Positions 13,276 to 25,404 of a stretch of DNA of 64,000 nucleotides are shown here, piece after piece. The translations under genes were made by a program, and so were the position numbers. The notes under the pieces were generated by a model that saw nothing but the letters and a program-made list of their open reading frames with translations, searched no databases and was not told where the DNA came from. The stretch covers positions 187,655,344 to 187,719,343 of the forward strand of contig CM056742.1 of the NCBI GenBank assembly GCA_029851415.1, written 5' to 3'. Position 1 is the stretch's first letter. Each line of letters opens with the position of its first letter. This DNA comes from Eretmocerus hayati. Taxonomy: Eukaryota; Arthropoda; Insecta; Hymenoptera; Aphelinidae.

Positions 13276-14599
13276 TATATAAGGTAACTGTTCCTTATAT
13301 GGCACACCTCAACCAAGGAGCACGAGATAATTTATCGATTTTTCGACGAGAAATCTCAGAATATGTTTTTCTTCTGATTAAGTTGAGAAGTGTCACAAAG
13401 ATTTGAATAAATGAAATATTATTCCTAGAAAAGTGGAGACTAATTTCATATTGATCAATACTATTGTCAGAGAGCAGCGTCCAATTATGGGACAGAATTT
13501 TTCATTCGCGTACGTCCTGTTCCACGAACGATGTCCGTATACCAAAAATACCAGGCATTTGAGGGCTTTCGATGCATTTCCAAGAGTCCCACAACTGTTT
13601 CCCATGTAATTTGAGACACTGAATCGATTGAACGTAGATGCTTACTGAACACGTATAAAGCTTGGCATATCATTGTTCTGAACGATTTTCAGTGCAAAAC
13701 TACGGATTTTTGCGACTATTCCAAAAAAAAGACATTCTGATAAAAAAACTATAGAGATCAAAGTTGTGGAGCGCAAAATTTTCGTCAGTGAAAATCGTCA
13801 CAAGTTTACCAGAATATCCAAGCGGAAACTAACAAATAGGAAAATAAGTCAGCCAAGTGCTACTCTCTTCATAAGAGTCCATCGTGAATGCCTCGAAATT
13901 AATATACAGTGTCGAGGTGTAATAATTTTTCCATAAAAATGAATTTTCATCAAGTGTCCCATGAATACGTACAGTGTGCTATACAGCTGAGAGTTACCTT
14001 AGATGTAGGCTACTTTCAAAACATCCTATGACCGGGTCCACAAATTGTCAATAATGACTCGCCCGTGTACGAACACTATTACCTATACGCTTCCTAATAT
14101 GTTGATCAGATCTAAGTTCACGAATGTTTCCCAGTGATGAAAATGAGGCTTTTTGCTTTCTCTAAAGAGAAAGCTTTGTTTTTGACACAGCGAATTTTTG
14201 ATCAATTTTTCCATTCAACCCAATATTTTATTCAACATAATTCATCTTATCTAAAAAGTGCTTTAACCATCTTATTCCTCTCGCCAAAATCTAACGATTG
14301 TAAGTAACACTTTTCCCCTTATAATCCTCAAAAACCCCCCAGTGACTCATCTCTCCGGCCCTTTGTCTGTGTCTGTGTGTGTGTGTGTATGTGTGTTGTT
14401 TTTTTTTGCGCCACGCTTTCTCTTCTACACTCCACTCTATCGATTTTTGCTTTTCTACAAGTTGTAGAGAATGTCTCAGAGATGAGACCAGTGATTTGCC
14501 TGGTCTCCTCTCCAAATCGAATTTAATTTAAACGTTTTTTGAGGTAAAATCGCTGAAATTGTTCACTTTCATACTAAAATATTTCTTTCTAACTTTACC
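13276..14599. other. No gene seen; short GT/T-rich tracts
   Basis: I see no supported gene. A GT run and a T run lie at about 14366-14407, just upstream of the satellite block. Open frames here are short and unrecognised. Confidence 0.6.
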
Positions 14600-15640
14600 T
14601 TACCCCAATTTTGATTACCTAGGGTATGGTTTTTTTGGCTCAATCTATCTTTTGGTTAATACCGAAATTCCATTCAAACTCCATCAACGTAAATTTTTAT
14701 AAAAAAACCAAAATTTCCAACAAAAACAGCAGTTTGAGCATGTTTAGACCTATTCTATCGAAATTCTGTTTTAACCAAATTACACGTTTTGTTAAAAAAA
14801 TCACTTTAGGTAGCCCAAATCCCGATAACTATTTTCCTCACAAAAATAACTCAAAATATACAAAAATATCTTGTTCAATATTCATACTTTCCTCATATCT
14901 CTCCTCTAAATTACTTTATTCAAATTTTACTCAACTAAGTTGATACTTTTTCATCGTTCTAAATCGATTGGTTGATACCGAATTTTCTCAAAATCCGTTT
15001 TAATACATTCAAAATCCGATTAATTCCCGAAAAATCCAAATTTTTTCAAAATACTCCATTTTGATAATCCTTACACCAACTATATTAAAATTTGCCCTCA
15101 ACCACACTACATATATTCCATGGAAAACCCTAGATTAGGTCATCTGAATTCCCCTAAAAGGCAATCTCCTTATAATAACTCAAAATATTAGAAGGAAATC
15201 GCATCTAAAATTCATTTTCCGCTATTACCCACCCCCTAAACTAGTATATACAAATTTTACTCAACTAAGTTTATACTTTTTCATCGTTCTAAATCGATTA
15301 GTTGATACCGAATTTTTCAAAATCCTTCTAAATACATTCAAAATCCAATTTATTCCCGAAAAATCCAAATTTTTTTAAAAAACTCCATTTTAATGATCTT
15401 CTCACCAACTATATTAAAATTTTCCCTCAACCAGACTACATATCTTCCATGAAAAACCCCAGTTGAGGTCATCTTAATTCCCCTAAAAGTGAATCTCGTA
15501 ATAATAACCCAAAATATCACAAGCAAATTGCAGCTAAAATTCATTTTATCCTCATATCTCCCTCTACAACTAATCTATCCACCTTTTAATGGACTAGAGA
15601 GATACTTTTCCCTCATTCTACATCGATTGGTTGGATCCAA
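14600..15640 (+). repeat. G-poor tandem satellite, about 330 bp units
   Basis: Blocks recur at a spacing of about 330 bp. ACTCAACTAAGT starts at 14929 and again at 15259. Each is followed by ACTTTTTCATCGTTCTAAATCG, the sequence GTTGATACCGAATTT and a CCCGAAAAATCCAAATTTTT block. A weaker relative of the start appears near 15590, and a much decayed one before 14900. So there are about two clear and one or two degenerate units. The + strand is strikingly poor in G for about 1 kb while C remains common. No coding frame is conserved between units. Confidence 0.7.
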
Positions 15641-16578
15641 TTATTGGATTGTGAGTCTGATATGAAATGCAATTAAATTAGATTAAAAAATAAAACTATT
15701 CTGTAGGAATCCCAATCATCATTTTGGAATTTGATCAGTTTTGCAAATTTCTCATTAGTTTCAGTGAACCTCTTAAACTATTTCGCTAAGAGAAAGCATT
15801 CTGCTAATCTCATTTAGCAGCGTATTTCACCAAAAATACAACCCAGGAACATTCACAATTATCCAAATTTGTGATGATGTTCAAGGTAACTGATCTAGGA
15901 TGTGACATTTTTTAATGTTTCGTAAGAGTCCAAATGCATTACGCCTAATCGCAACCTCCACTGTTTTTAGATCGTTCCGATCTTTATGGTTGAGCCGATA
16001 AAGGATTCTTAAAGATCACATTCATGGCACAGTAATTGAAATAAGAGCGAATAACTGAGGAAACTTATTGTTTACAGTACTGAAAGATGTACAATTATGG
16101 TGAAAATAATGTTCAAACGATTTTTGTTTGGCTCTTAACCTATTTAAAACACATATCATGATGGTAGGTAGATTCTCATCCGACGAATGAGAAGAATTGA
16201 AGAATTTAGATCATTGTTTAAAAATTCAGTGAGTGTATCTTGGTAATTCGTGGGTAGCCTCGATAAGCCTACACTGTATTGTACCGCTACAATTTCTGAA
16301 AATGATTTCAACTCGCGCTCTGTCAATATGTGTGCCCGGATAATGAGCTGCGCGGCCGAGTTAACTCTCGCTCTGTGCAACGGAATTTATAAATTTCCAC
16401 TTCCTCTCGACCGCGCACTCGGTATTAGCGTTTTCTCGGCTTGCAAAAGCAATTCAATTAGGAAAACTCGACTCTTTCCGCTTGGATCTCTAACAGGTTT
16501 TAATCAAAAAGTTTTGCCCCGCGCCATCGAAAGCAGACCGTATGATTTCCTTTTCCCCCTTTTTTTTTCTTCCCACAG
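15641..16578. other. No gene seen
   Basis: AT-rich sequence that ends in the long polypyrimidine tract of the candidate exon at 16579. No other feature is supported. Confidence 0.6.
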
Positions 16579-16692
16579 AAAGAGAGAAAGAATCGACGGT
16601 AATTGAAACTATGCCTGAGCCAACATTATTAGGCTCGCCGAGTAAGAAAAGGAGCTACTCTGACGAATTCCGAGGCTTGGAACACCAACTCC
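16579..16692 (+). CDS. Candidate internal coding exon, unknown nuclear-type protein
   Basis: A very strong 3' splice site precedes it: a long T/C run and TTCCCACAG ending at 16578. A GTAAGC donor follows at 16693. The enclosed 114 bp are a multiple of three and stay open in one frame, with entry and exit in the same phase (two bases complete a split codon at the start, one base begins a codon at the end). The peptide reads REKESTVIETMPEP, then TLLGSPSKKRSYSDE, then FRGLEHQL. It is polar, basic-acidic, and has an SPSKKRSYSD stretch typical of disordered, phosphorylated or nuclear-localised segments. I do not recognise the protein. No neighbouring exon is identified, and the signal could still be chance. 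Confidence 0.4.
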
Positions 16693-18069
16693 GTAAGCGC
16701 GCGCACCTTCTCTCCTTTCCAGGCTCTCAATGCGGATATTACGAAAATTCAGTGATGGGTGGAATTTCATATCTTGGAGAGGCACAAGATGTGAGGGATG
16801 AGTGAAAATTTTCGTGACACATTTGTCGATAGGCTGTCGTATGACTTCGAAGCTGTGATACCGTGCCGGAGCACTGAAATATCCGAATGAATTTTTTTCT
16901 TACAGCGGGTCGATGCCTCTTAGCTACTCGCCGTCGCGATGCGCCACCAGAACAACCTGAGGTTCTACTTAGTGTTGCATGATCGACGTCCATAAAACGA
17001 ATAAGATTTCTAACGAGCAAACTTGTAGCAGAATGAGGATCTATACAGATAACATTCGAAATTTTTCATCATTTCCAAAATTTATCTGCCACAAAGATGT
17101 CTGATTTGACCACATGGCTTGTATCCGCGATTTAATGTATCTAAGCTCGTAAAAACCGACACCGTAGCAATGTTTATCGGTCAAATGCCCTACTACTACC
17201 TCACCCACCCAACAAATTGACGCTAGAAGCATTAGTTCGTCTGCAGCAGTCATCAAATGTGCTCCGTAGTCCAATTTTTTATTCAAATAGATATGATTCG
17301 GCTTTTTGGATTTTCCCTGAAATTCTACTGCAATTTCTCCATAATATTCTTTGGATAATAATCAGTGGGCCCTACAGATAATCTCAAACGTTTATTATAT
17401 TCAAGAACGGCTTGCAGCGCCTAAGGCTCAATGGACTCCATGAGTGAGAAAAATTACTGCAAACAAGTGAGACAGACCACGGTCAAGGCGATTCCAAAAC
17501 CTGTAGGGAAGCATGAGAAAATGTAGAAACTGAACAATCACGTTGATCTTGCCATCATTAGATCGCATTGAATGAACTTTATTTCCGCGCCACCAAATGA
17601 ATATTGAGCATTATATGGCAGTAAATTAGAAACTATTACTCAACACATTCACTGCGAAGGTGTTTTTCGTAATTCACTTCAGTTATGAATCAAACCCTAC
17701 TGTTTCGGCAAACTCATTCATAAGCGACTCACTTTTTTTGATTCGTTGTCGTCATACCCTTGACGAAGTAAGGATAATCGATTTGGGGAAGTTCTTGAGC
17801 AAATGTGAATCGGCAAAGGTTTGAAAATAGAAAATCCCGAGCCTCACCGGTGGGGATCATCTCAGCGACCATGTCAACTCTCTATCTATCGATAGTGAAT
17901 CTGAGCTGCAGTCTCGAGATCGTCCAATTCTACACCTGTCATAATACAATGTACCTCATTCAAATGTAATGTGGCTTTTGGATTTTAGTTCACGAAGGAA
18001 TATTCCCACTCTCAAAATCAACAAATTCAACATGTTCATTGCAATTTGAGAATACAAGGATGCAACCCA
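16693..18069. other. No gene seen
   Basis: No supported coding or RNA feature. If the exon at 16579-16692 is real, this would be part of its downstream intron. Confidence 0.55.
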
Positions 18070-18340
18070 CAAGGGGAACACCAACGTTGCGGGTCCTGGA
18101 TCTTGACGAAACTTTGGGAATCTTCTTGTTTTGGTGAGAAATGAAGGTACCCAGAAGGGTTTTATCCAATAGGCCTCCTATCCCGAGATACAACTATGGA
18201 GATTAGAATTGTCCATATAGGACCATATTAAAGTAACACATATATAGATCTACTGACAATGCTAACCTCCATGGCTGTATCTCAAATTCCAAATGAGAAA
18301 CGGAGTTGAAGGAAAAACTGTTCTGCATCTGCAATTGCTC
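18070..18340 (+). repeat. Dispersed repeat, copy 2 (relative at 5000-5220)
   Basis: It aligns with 5000-5220 in the same direction. Within this copy GAGATACAACTATGGAGATTA near 18184 and TAACCTCCATGGCTGTATCTC near 18264 are inverted complements with three mismatches, giving a hairpin with 21 bp arms. This suggests the repeat is a small foldback or MITE whose outer ends have decayed. Confidence 0.55.
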
Positions 18341-20249
18341 AATTGTTTTAGGTTTCATAAAAAATTCCCCTCTTAATCGAACCCACGGGATTTCCTGCAT
18401 ACGTTAGATTCTCGCAAAGATTTTTGTATGTTTACACACATCATGTCGCGGTTTTCTCATAGAAAATTTTCGAGTTACTGAACAAAATGTAGCAGTACCA
18501 TAATGATATGGATACACAGAATATTCCCCGATTCATTCTGATCAAATTTTTTCAACGATCTCTCATATCAACTGAACTGCAACCATGAGCTAAGGTGCGT
18601 CATTGCCATTCAATAGGCAGATAAAAACTCATAACGAAAAAGATGAAATTTCTGTGACTGCCGGACCATGTCGAGTATAGAATTGACATCTCGTGCTGTG
18701 AAATACGGCCTTCTCGGATGATTGCACTGGGATTAGCTTCTGTGAAGGTTTACCTTGCAACAAACCTCTCTCGGTCACAGATTGTCTCGTTTCAACCACC
18801 TCTATCCTCAGTTTGCTTGGTATTGTGTTTGTAAAAATACACTGCAGCATGTCAGCTGTCCCTCAATTCAAGTATACTCGAATTTTGTTAAATTTGTAAT
18901 TTTTAATGGAATTTGTTGTGCATCAATCTGTTCAAGCTACATGAGTGGAAATTCGTGAACCCAAATTAATTTCATTCCTAGCAAATTGGACTTGCATTCT
19001 AGTTCCTCTCAATAGTTGAGACTGAAATAAAAAAAGCAAAAATGTCTATCGAACTCAAATAATGTCACACCTTTGAATCAGTTGACTATACGCGACTGAG
19101 AACTGATCTCTGAAGAATCAGTGTTCGGTCCCAAGCTAGAGATATCAGGCATTGTCATCTATGAAACTACTCAATTTTTTTTGAGATATACGTAAAGACC
19201 CAGAATACAACAAAGATCCGCCAGTATTCCCCGCAATCGGATGCACAAGCAATACCACGTAGGTCAAATCAAAATATTTATACAATCTCCTGTAACCACT
19301 TTCTAGAGTATATCAATAGAATGAAAAAGTTATCATTCTAGCAGATTTTTCATTGGACGCATCATTTAGGATTGGAGCTTAGTTAGGTATTGAATGACGT
19401 CGTGGCACTGCATTCATGTCAGAATTGAATCAGATTATGTTTAGGATTTCGAATATGAGAGGTATTTCATCGTCCATCAAGATGTGAACATTAAATTGAT
19501 AAAAAACGCTGGGAACGCTCCAAATTGGGGATTTAGTGAGGATGTAATCGATTCAGATGAACTACGGCGATACTAGCCTCGTCACCTGAAATTGGAGGCT
19601 TAACTCGAGCTCGCATAAAACTAGGCCGATGACAAGTTTGTAATCAGAGTCTTTCCAAACGATCTCTCGCTCACTTACGAATGATATTCCCCAGTTCACA
19701 GAATGTTACTTATCAAGCCGAACTATCGCAGCCTGGCATCATCGGTGCAATGAAACGTGCCAACTGTGAATCCCAGTCGACTGACAGCAGAGTCGCGTTC
19801 AAAGCTCAAAACATTATCCCAAATTACAAATGGAATTCCATCGACGAAAGTGGAACAGTATACCGAGCAAAGCGTTGAGAAAACGAAGGTTCTCTTTCTC
19901 TGTGCACGCGTCGTCGTCGGTGGAGCGCGCAGTGGTGGCAGTATAGCAGCTCCGAAGCTGTGCAAACATTGACACTAATCAGAATCGACGGACAAATTCG
20001 AGCGAGGGCGAGGAATGCTATAGACGCAGCAAGCCTAGGGGAGCATCCTAGCGTAACAAACTTTCTCGAGGACGTTAGATGCCACTTGTACATAGTTTCA
20101 TCAGCCAATGTATCATCCACTCGAGTGCCTTTCCGCAGTCGTCCCTGGGAGTTGTTTTTGTTTGGAGTGTATTTGTGTATCGTTCTCTCGATCTTCCGCT
20201 CATCCGTATCTAGTATTGAATGGTATCCCAACTGGTGACGATAGCCACT
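18341..20249. other. No gene seen; possible intron of the minus-strand gene
   Basis: No exon is supported on either strand. The sequence lies directly downstream, on the - strand, of the signal-peptide exon at 20808-20760, so it may be that gene's first intron. The long - strand frame at 19824-20336 is mostly GC-rich low-complexity translation and is not counted. Confidence 0.5.
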
Positions 20250-20759
20250 CTCTCTGTCTCTTTCCGTCTCCATCAAAGTGCCTATCTCTCTCAGTGGCAC
20301 ACGAGGGCGGCAATGCAGCCGCGGTCCGGTAAACAAGCCACAAACGAGCCGCGCGCAGTAGTCGAGGTAAGCGTGTGGTCAGACGTGAATGTCTGACGGC
20401 TCTGCTGACTCTGTACAACTCGACGTGTATTGCTTTGAAAGAAGAAAGAGAAATAGATCTCGCGAGTAGGAATAGACTCGACCCTGGCGCTGGCTGGCGC
20501 GCAACAGCGTTGGCAATCAAGGCCGCGTGCGATATGGTGAGAGCTCAAGAGATCGAGGCTCGTAGCCTCTCTCTTTCGACTGCACTGCAATAGGCCTGAT
20601 TGCGGCCAACCCCGTCGCGCGCCAGCCAGCGCTTCGTTCATAATTCAGAGCGATAAGAGTGAGGAAGAATTGCACTGAGACAGAGAGACAGAGAGAGAAA
20701 GTGGCTCGTTTGGGCTGCTATAGCAGTTATCTCGTTGCTCTCGGGGCCGATAGACTCAC

Positions 20760-20808
20760 CTGCTGTGCATGCCAGGGCGAGGATGATCGCGACGATGACC
20801 GCTTTCAT
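20760..20808 (-). CDS. First coding exon of a secreted or membrane protein
   Basis: On the - strand a start codon at 20808-20806, in the context ACAAG-ATG (A at -3), opens the peptide MKAVIVAIILALACTA. This is followed by one base and a GTGAGT donor at 20759-20754. The peptide is a textbook signal peptide: one Lys near the N-terminus, a hydrophobic core of about 11 residues (VIVAIILALAC) and small residues where signal peptidase would cut. Exit is after the first base of a codon, most likely Gly or another G-starting codon. The CpG-rich sequence upstream fits a promoter. The mature protein is not visible; its exons would lie at lower coordinates, perhaps outside the window, so the family stays unknown. 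Confidence 0.6.
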
Positions 20809-21291
20809 CTTGTCTGCTACTGCTGCGTCGTCGTCTTCTCCGTCTCCGTCGCTCTATGCCACCCCGCTGCGGCTCAGCGTCCGAGGGCGATCCTCGTGGT
20901 GGCAGTTGTGGTGGCGGTGGCTGGAGAGGCTCGTAGAGGGCCGGACCCCGCGGAGACTGGCCCTCCGATCGCGACCAGCACGGCGGCGGTGGTGGTGGTG
21001 GTGACGGCAGCTGACGAGGCCACGCTGCGCTCGTCATTCCGCGACGACGAGGGCCCGCCGCCCGCGGGCATGCCTCCTGCCGCTGGGGGCTTACCTCGCT
21101 ATTTGCTTTCTGCTCAGAATGTGTGTATTGCTCGCACTCGTTCTGGATCCACGGAGCCGGGGCAATCACTCGAGTAGTCTCGGCGCTAGATCGATCGGCC
21201 GCTCGCTCGTTCGCTCTCTCTCTCTCACTCAAAGCGACGTCTGACCGTAGCCCGACCGTTACTACTTGCTACACTGTTGCGCCGCTGACAG

Positions 21292-21310
21292 CTGCTGCTG
21301 CTGCTGCTGC
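21292..21310. repeat. CTG trinucleotide repeat
   Basis: About six perfect CTG/GCT units inside the CpG-rich island. It could encode a Leu, Ala or Cys/Gln/Ser run depending on frame and strand, but I have no evidence that it is translated. Confidence 0.85.
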
Positions 21311-21899
21311 ATGTTGATTGGCGCGACGTTCCGCGCTGCAGGAACCGGGAGCAGCGCGGCCGAGGATAGACAGTGGAGAGCAGCAGGTAGAGGATGAAAC
21401 GAGAGAAAGAGAGCAGGAGAGGAAGAAAGAGAGAAAGACAGAGGAAGTGAAAACGGTGCGTGCCAGCGGAGCGCGCGCGCGCGCGCAAGACAGGAAGAAG
21501 CGTCCTGGCAGCAGCGAACGCGGGCGCCGGACTGAGGAGGCTGCTGCTGCCGCTTCTAGCGCTGGTACTGCTGCCGTGCCATTCCCAGCTCCCACGCCGT
21601 CTCGCTTTCTCTCTCTCTCTCTCTCACGCGAGACAGGTCCACAGGGATGCGAGAGCGAGAAGAGAGCTGCGCTGCCGCAGAGGCTGACGCTCCGCGCGCA
21701 CCACCCCGCATTGAGAGAACCCAAGAGCTGCCACTGGCTCCATCTCGTTCTGCACTCCCCCCTACCCTTCTATCACTGCTGCTGCTGACCTACACGCGCT
21801 CTCAGGCTCGCGAGCTCTCTGTGTTCGCTCCACTGCTCTACTCTGGCTGCTCCCGTTGCCCCCCTCGCGAGTAAGCACCCTACCAGCCGAGGGGAGCCC

Positions 21900-21901
<2 letters not shown>

Positions 21902-21930
<29 letters not shown>
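21902..21930. repeat. CT dinucleotide microsatellite (GA on the minus strand)
   Basis: An uninterrupted CT tract of about 29 bases at the edge of the CpG-rich island. On the - strand it is a GAGA tract, which in insects is often bound by GAGA-type factors near promoters. That role is inferred from position only. Confidence 0.85.
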
Positions 21931-21934
<4 letters not shown>

Positions 21935-22199
21935 ATAGGCATATCGTGTGCGCGGGCCACGTACTGCCCCTTTGAAACCATCAACGGCAGCACCAGAAAC
22001 AGTATTGACAGCTGCCACGAAAAACAGCGGGGTGATTGCCTGATTCGACTGAATAATCACCTGATGAGTTGACGTGCTGATAAATCAGTTTCAGAGCAGG
22101 AACGGGAGCGAACTATTGCCAACGCTCGATCTGGATTCCTTCATGCCTACAATTTTATTCAAACTCCCTACCCTTCCCGTAACCGCCAGGTATTCTGGT

Positions 22200-23060
22200 A
22201 TTGTAAAGGGAAATATCAGCTCCCGAGCAAGGCGAAGGAGGAATGAAGGAAATCAAAGGAGGAGCAGAGAAAGATACAGAAAATATAAACAAATTTGATG
22301 ATGAGTCACAAGATGCCATAGATTCCCCACCAAGGCACGCAAAGATTGGGCAGAGTAAAGGAAACAATGCATGGTGGTTCATAGAACATTGGAAAATCTG
22401 AAAATGAGTTGGAGTCTGATGTAAAACTCCTAGCAAGATACGCAAAAGGTAAAGAGAATCAAAGAAAAATGGATGATTGTACAGAAAATATCAAAAAATC
22501 AAAAGATGGAATAGAAGCCCCTGTGAGCTCCCTAACAGATCTTACGGAGGTATCAAAAAAGAAACAGATCAAGACGAGACAGGAAACTTCGATAAAATTG
22601 ATGATCAATCAGAAGAACATGGTAGTCGGCAAAAAATCCAAAGTAATGTCAAAAATGGTGAAAAACTAGAAAAATAATTGTAGGACGTAATTGATCGGGG
22701 AAAAAACCAAGCAATCGCAGAATCTTCGACAAAGATACCACAAAAGGTTTACTTCGTGCATGTTCTACACTTTGTTCCCGAAATCATCGTTCCTATGCCA
22801 AATAATCTACTAGCCAAAGAGAAAATCAGCATTTAGTGAAATCAATCAGAGGGAAGTAAAGTTGCATATGAGAATGATAGAGTTTTAAGGATTGATCGTC
22901 ATGATGAATCGCAAATAGATCCGTAAAAGAGAAAATGTTGATGAGGGAGCATAAGAAAAAGATGCAAACTCAATGAATAATAATGGAATAATAAAATCTG
23001 CACAGAACAGGATAGCTTCAAAGGATGAGATCAAGCTGCCGTAGAGAATAAGTTTCGTTC
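22200..23060 (+). other. Purine-rich tract, possible decayed Lys/Glu-rich coding sequence
   Basis: For about 850 bp the + strand is rich in A and G, and the best-reading frame changes several times. It gives hydrophilic pieces such as KDTENINKFDDESQDAID, KSENELESDVKLLARY and KETDQDETGNFDKIDDQSEE, separated by frameshifts and stops. This pattern fits a decayed gene for a disordered charged protein or exons of one, but purine bias alone can produce the same impression. I do not recognise a family and see no splice junctions that link the pieces. Confidence 0.2.
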
Positions 23061-24612
23061 AATCCAAGTTTCCAAGGATTCAAAATACTATGGAAATTTC
23101 TAGATTAAAATACATTTTATGCGTAAAAATGAGCTGTGACTCATTTCTTCGCGGATTTTTCCTCCGATCGTGGCAATTTCTTATACCCGTATGAGCAGAT
23201 TACAGTTTGTAGAATCAATTAAGTCGGTATTGTGGATGTCCAGCAGCCTCTGTGAATCCTCTCATTTCTCAATTTATTTTCGCTACCACCAGATTTTGAA
23301 CATATTTCGGCAACCCCAAAAAATTTGGGAACACGGATGCACATCTCCAAAACATGACTCAGCTGTACAATATCTGCACACTCGGTTTCCCACGAAGCTA
23401 CTAGCTGTTTGACTGCACAAAACATGTACAGCATATCATACTGTATACATCTTCAACCGCATTACACAAGGCTGGTGGCGTGCGCGCGTCTGTTTGTGAG
23501 ACGAGGGTGTGCATGCTTACGCGGGACGATAATGCAGAGAGCCCATATGCACTCTCGTATGACAGCATCAGCTCCGCCAACCTCGTGGTTTTCTCTCGTA
23601 TAAAATGTGCAGATTTCCGCGAGCTCTTAGCCATCTGTTACGAGGATTGAGGATCATCCTGTAGACTCAATGTACATCTAGATTTTGTAGTTTGCTGCTT
23701 CCATTTCTCTTTTTGGTTCCTGACTGTGGCTGCTAATGACAATAATGCGTTGATGCTGAGATGAGGTGGGGTTTTTTCTTATACGGTGTCCCCGTAGTCT
23801 AAAAAAATTGAGCACAAATGTCGGAAGGATTTTCTTCGAGCGGAAAAGTCTTTGTTATGGTCAAAATTGCACCTCATTCACCCAAATTCGGACAAAAAAA
23901 ATTTCGTACTGTGATTCTATTGAAAACATATCCCGTGATTCTGCATCATTTGCGTTTTTTTTGAACAACTTTCCACTGTTTCGTCAAAAAATTACGAGAA
24001 AATGTGCTAATATTCATCATTAAATCCCACCGTCTTTGTAATATTCTGGGAAATTGAGAGGAACTGGCTGAAAATTGAAGATTTTTTCCGATATTACTCT
24101 TTTATCTAGAAATGAGTGGATCTTCAATCACGTATACGGGACCAGAACACGGGGATTTTCCGTGGATTTCTCGGGAAGTCACGAAAAAATTCCATAACAA
24201 ATTTGCCTCTAGATGATTTCTGTTCGAGGTAGGGGGACGAAACCGCAAAAATATTTTTCTGAATCCCATCGCAAATTGTGAGACGGAAGCATCTCATGGG
24301 GAGAATTAGCACAATATCTTGTAGATATCCGATTGAACAATATAAAAATATTCCTCAAATGTTTCAATAAGAGTAATCTCTTCTGAGTTAATGTGAACAA
24401 ACCCGCTAAAGAGACAAGATCCCGAGATGATTTCTTATGGACATTGTTGTATAAGTTAAGCGGATGATCTAATTCAATTTTGTATGGAACAGCTCCGCGA
24501 TTCGTTCCTTTTGATATGTTTGTACTTATTTTCGAGCCTAAGAGTTGACCGACGTACAATAGAGTATCTGGGGAACTACCAGGTTGAGAGTGCAAGTAAT
24601 CTCATTCTATTA
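23061..24612. other. No gene seen; one - strand frame of 128 codons
   Basis: The - strand frame at 24595-24209 reads in a protein-like way but has no domain. At this base composition a frame of this length is expected about once in 64 kb by chance (my rough estimate). It ends a few bases before the MITE at 24613. No RNA gene seen. Confidence 0.5.
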
Positions 24613-25404
24613 AGGTAAGTGTACCTAATTTGCCCCCACTACTTTTGTTCTGCTCGTCATTCTAATTCATCTCTACATTTTCCAACGTAATTAAGTTTAT
24701 TTTGAAGCTTGTTACAAGGCCTTCAAAATGAGCTAAGGTACGTTCAATTTCAACAAATTGAAGCCGAGATATCTAGATTTTCGCAAAAAATGATTTTTTG
24801 CGAGTTTTCAACAGCGTGTTTCTAATTTGCCCCCACGTGGAAAAGAGGCCTATTTCCATGGGATTATACGGGTTTTTCGTATAATCGGGATATTTCGGCT
24901 CCCAGCCCTCCAAATAAGACGTACTTTAACTCATTTTGTAGCTTTTTTTACTCCCTTCCGAATTTTTGAGTGAGATTGATGTATTTGAGTGGAATGAGGA
25001 ACGAGTTTGAAAAAAGACTATGGGGGCAAATTAGAAACACTGTACTTTTTTTAGTAATGTGAGCGTAGAGTCGATTAGAAATCGAATTTTGCAATTCTGC
25101 TGGAAGCATTTTTAAGTTGGGATAAAAACAAAGAAAATGAGTTAAAGTACGTTGGAATTGATCACATCAATTTTGTTTGGCATAGTTTTTAGTGACCGAC
25201 AAAAGAGAAGTGGAAAGTACCGAAAACCACTTTTTTGTTGTGAGAAATGCGCGTGTCATTGAGGATCGGTCCAGAACGTTTATCTTCTCATATTTAATGT
25301 AACAAACATGAAAAAAATGCGCAGCAAGGCCTGCGGGTTCTTACATCTGAGAACTTGAGTGGGGGCAAATGCTGGGTATGGGGGCAAATTAGGCACAGCT
25401 ACCT
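24613..25404 (+). mobile_element. TA-flanked MITE, copy A
   Basis: The element begins AGGTAAGTGTACC followed by TAATTTGCCCCCAC and ends with the inverted version, TTAGGCACAGCTACCT. Each end is flanked by TA. A second copy with the same ends lies at 58238-59205. The motif TTTGCCCCCA occurs twice in the left half (near 24639 and 24828) and as its reverse complement twice or more in the right half (near 25021, 25360 and 25379), so the ends are doubled. TA duplications and inverted ends are typical of Tc1/mariner-type non-autonomous elements. There is no transposase frame. No long coding frame survives inside. Confidence 0.8.

Larger units (their letters stand above)
20250..21950. promoter_or_regulatory. 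CpG-rich, microsatellite-rich promoter-like island
   Basis: Base composition jumps from AT-rich to strongly GC- and CpG-rich for about 1.7 kb. The island contains CTG repeats at about 21292-21310, CT runs at about 21605-21625 and 21902-21930, and GA-rich tracts that resemble GAGA-factor sites. It surrounds and lies upstream of the - strand start codon at 20808, so it probably holds the promoter and 5' untranslated exon of that gene. Initiator and TATA sites cannot be chosen by eye. Many long open frames here are by-products of the high GC content. Confidence 0.55.

Noticed and set aside
19824..20336. 170-codon minus-strand frame
   Set aside because: It has no domain and is Arg-rich in the GC-rich part. 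Its length is near the chance limit, and it lies downstream of the better-supported first exon as likely intron.
20659..21177. 172-codon plus-strand frame in the CpG island
   Set aside because: The high GC content removes stops in many frames here. The opposite strand has the convincing signal-peptide exon and donor.
24209..24595. 128-codon minus-strand frame beside the MITE
   Set aside because: It reads like protein, but about one frame of this length is expected by chance in this window. No domain or splice sites were found.
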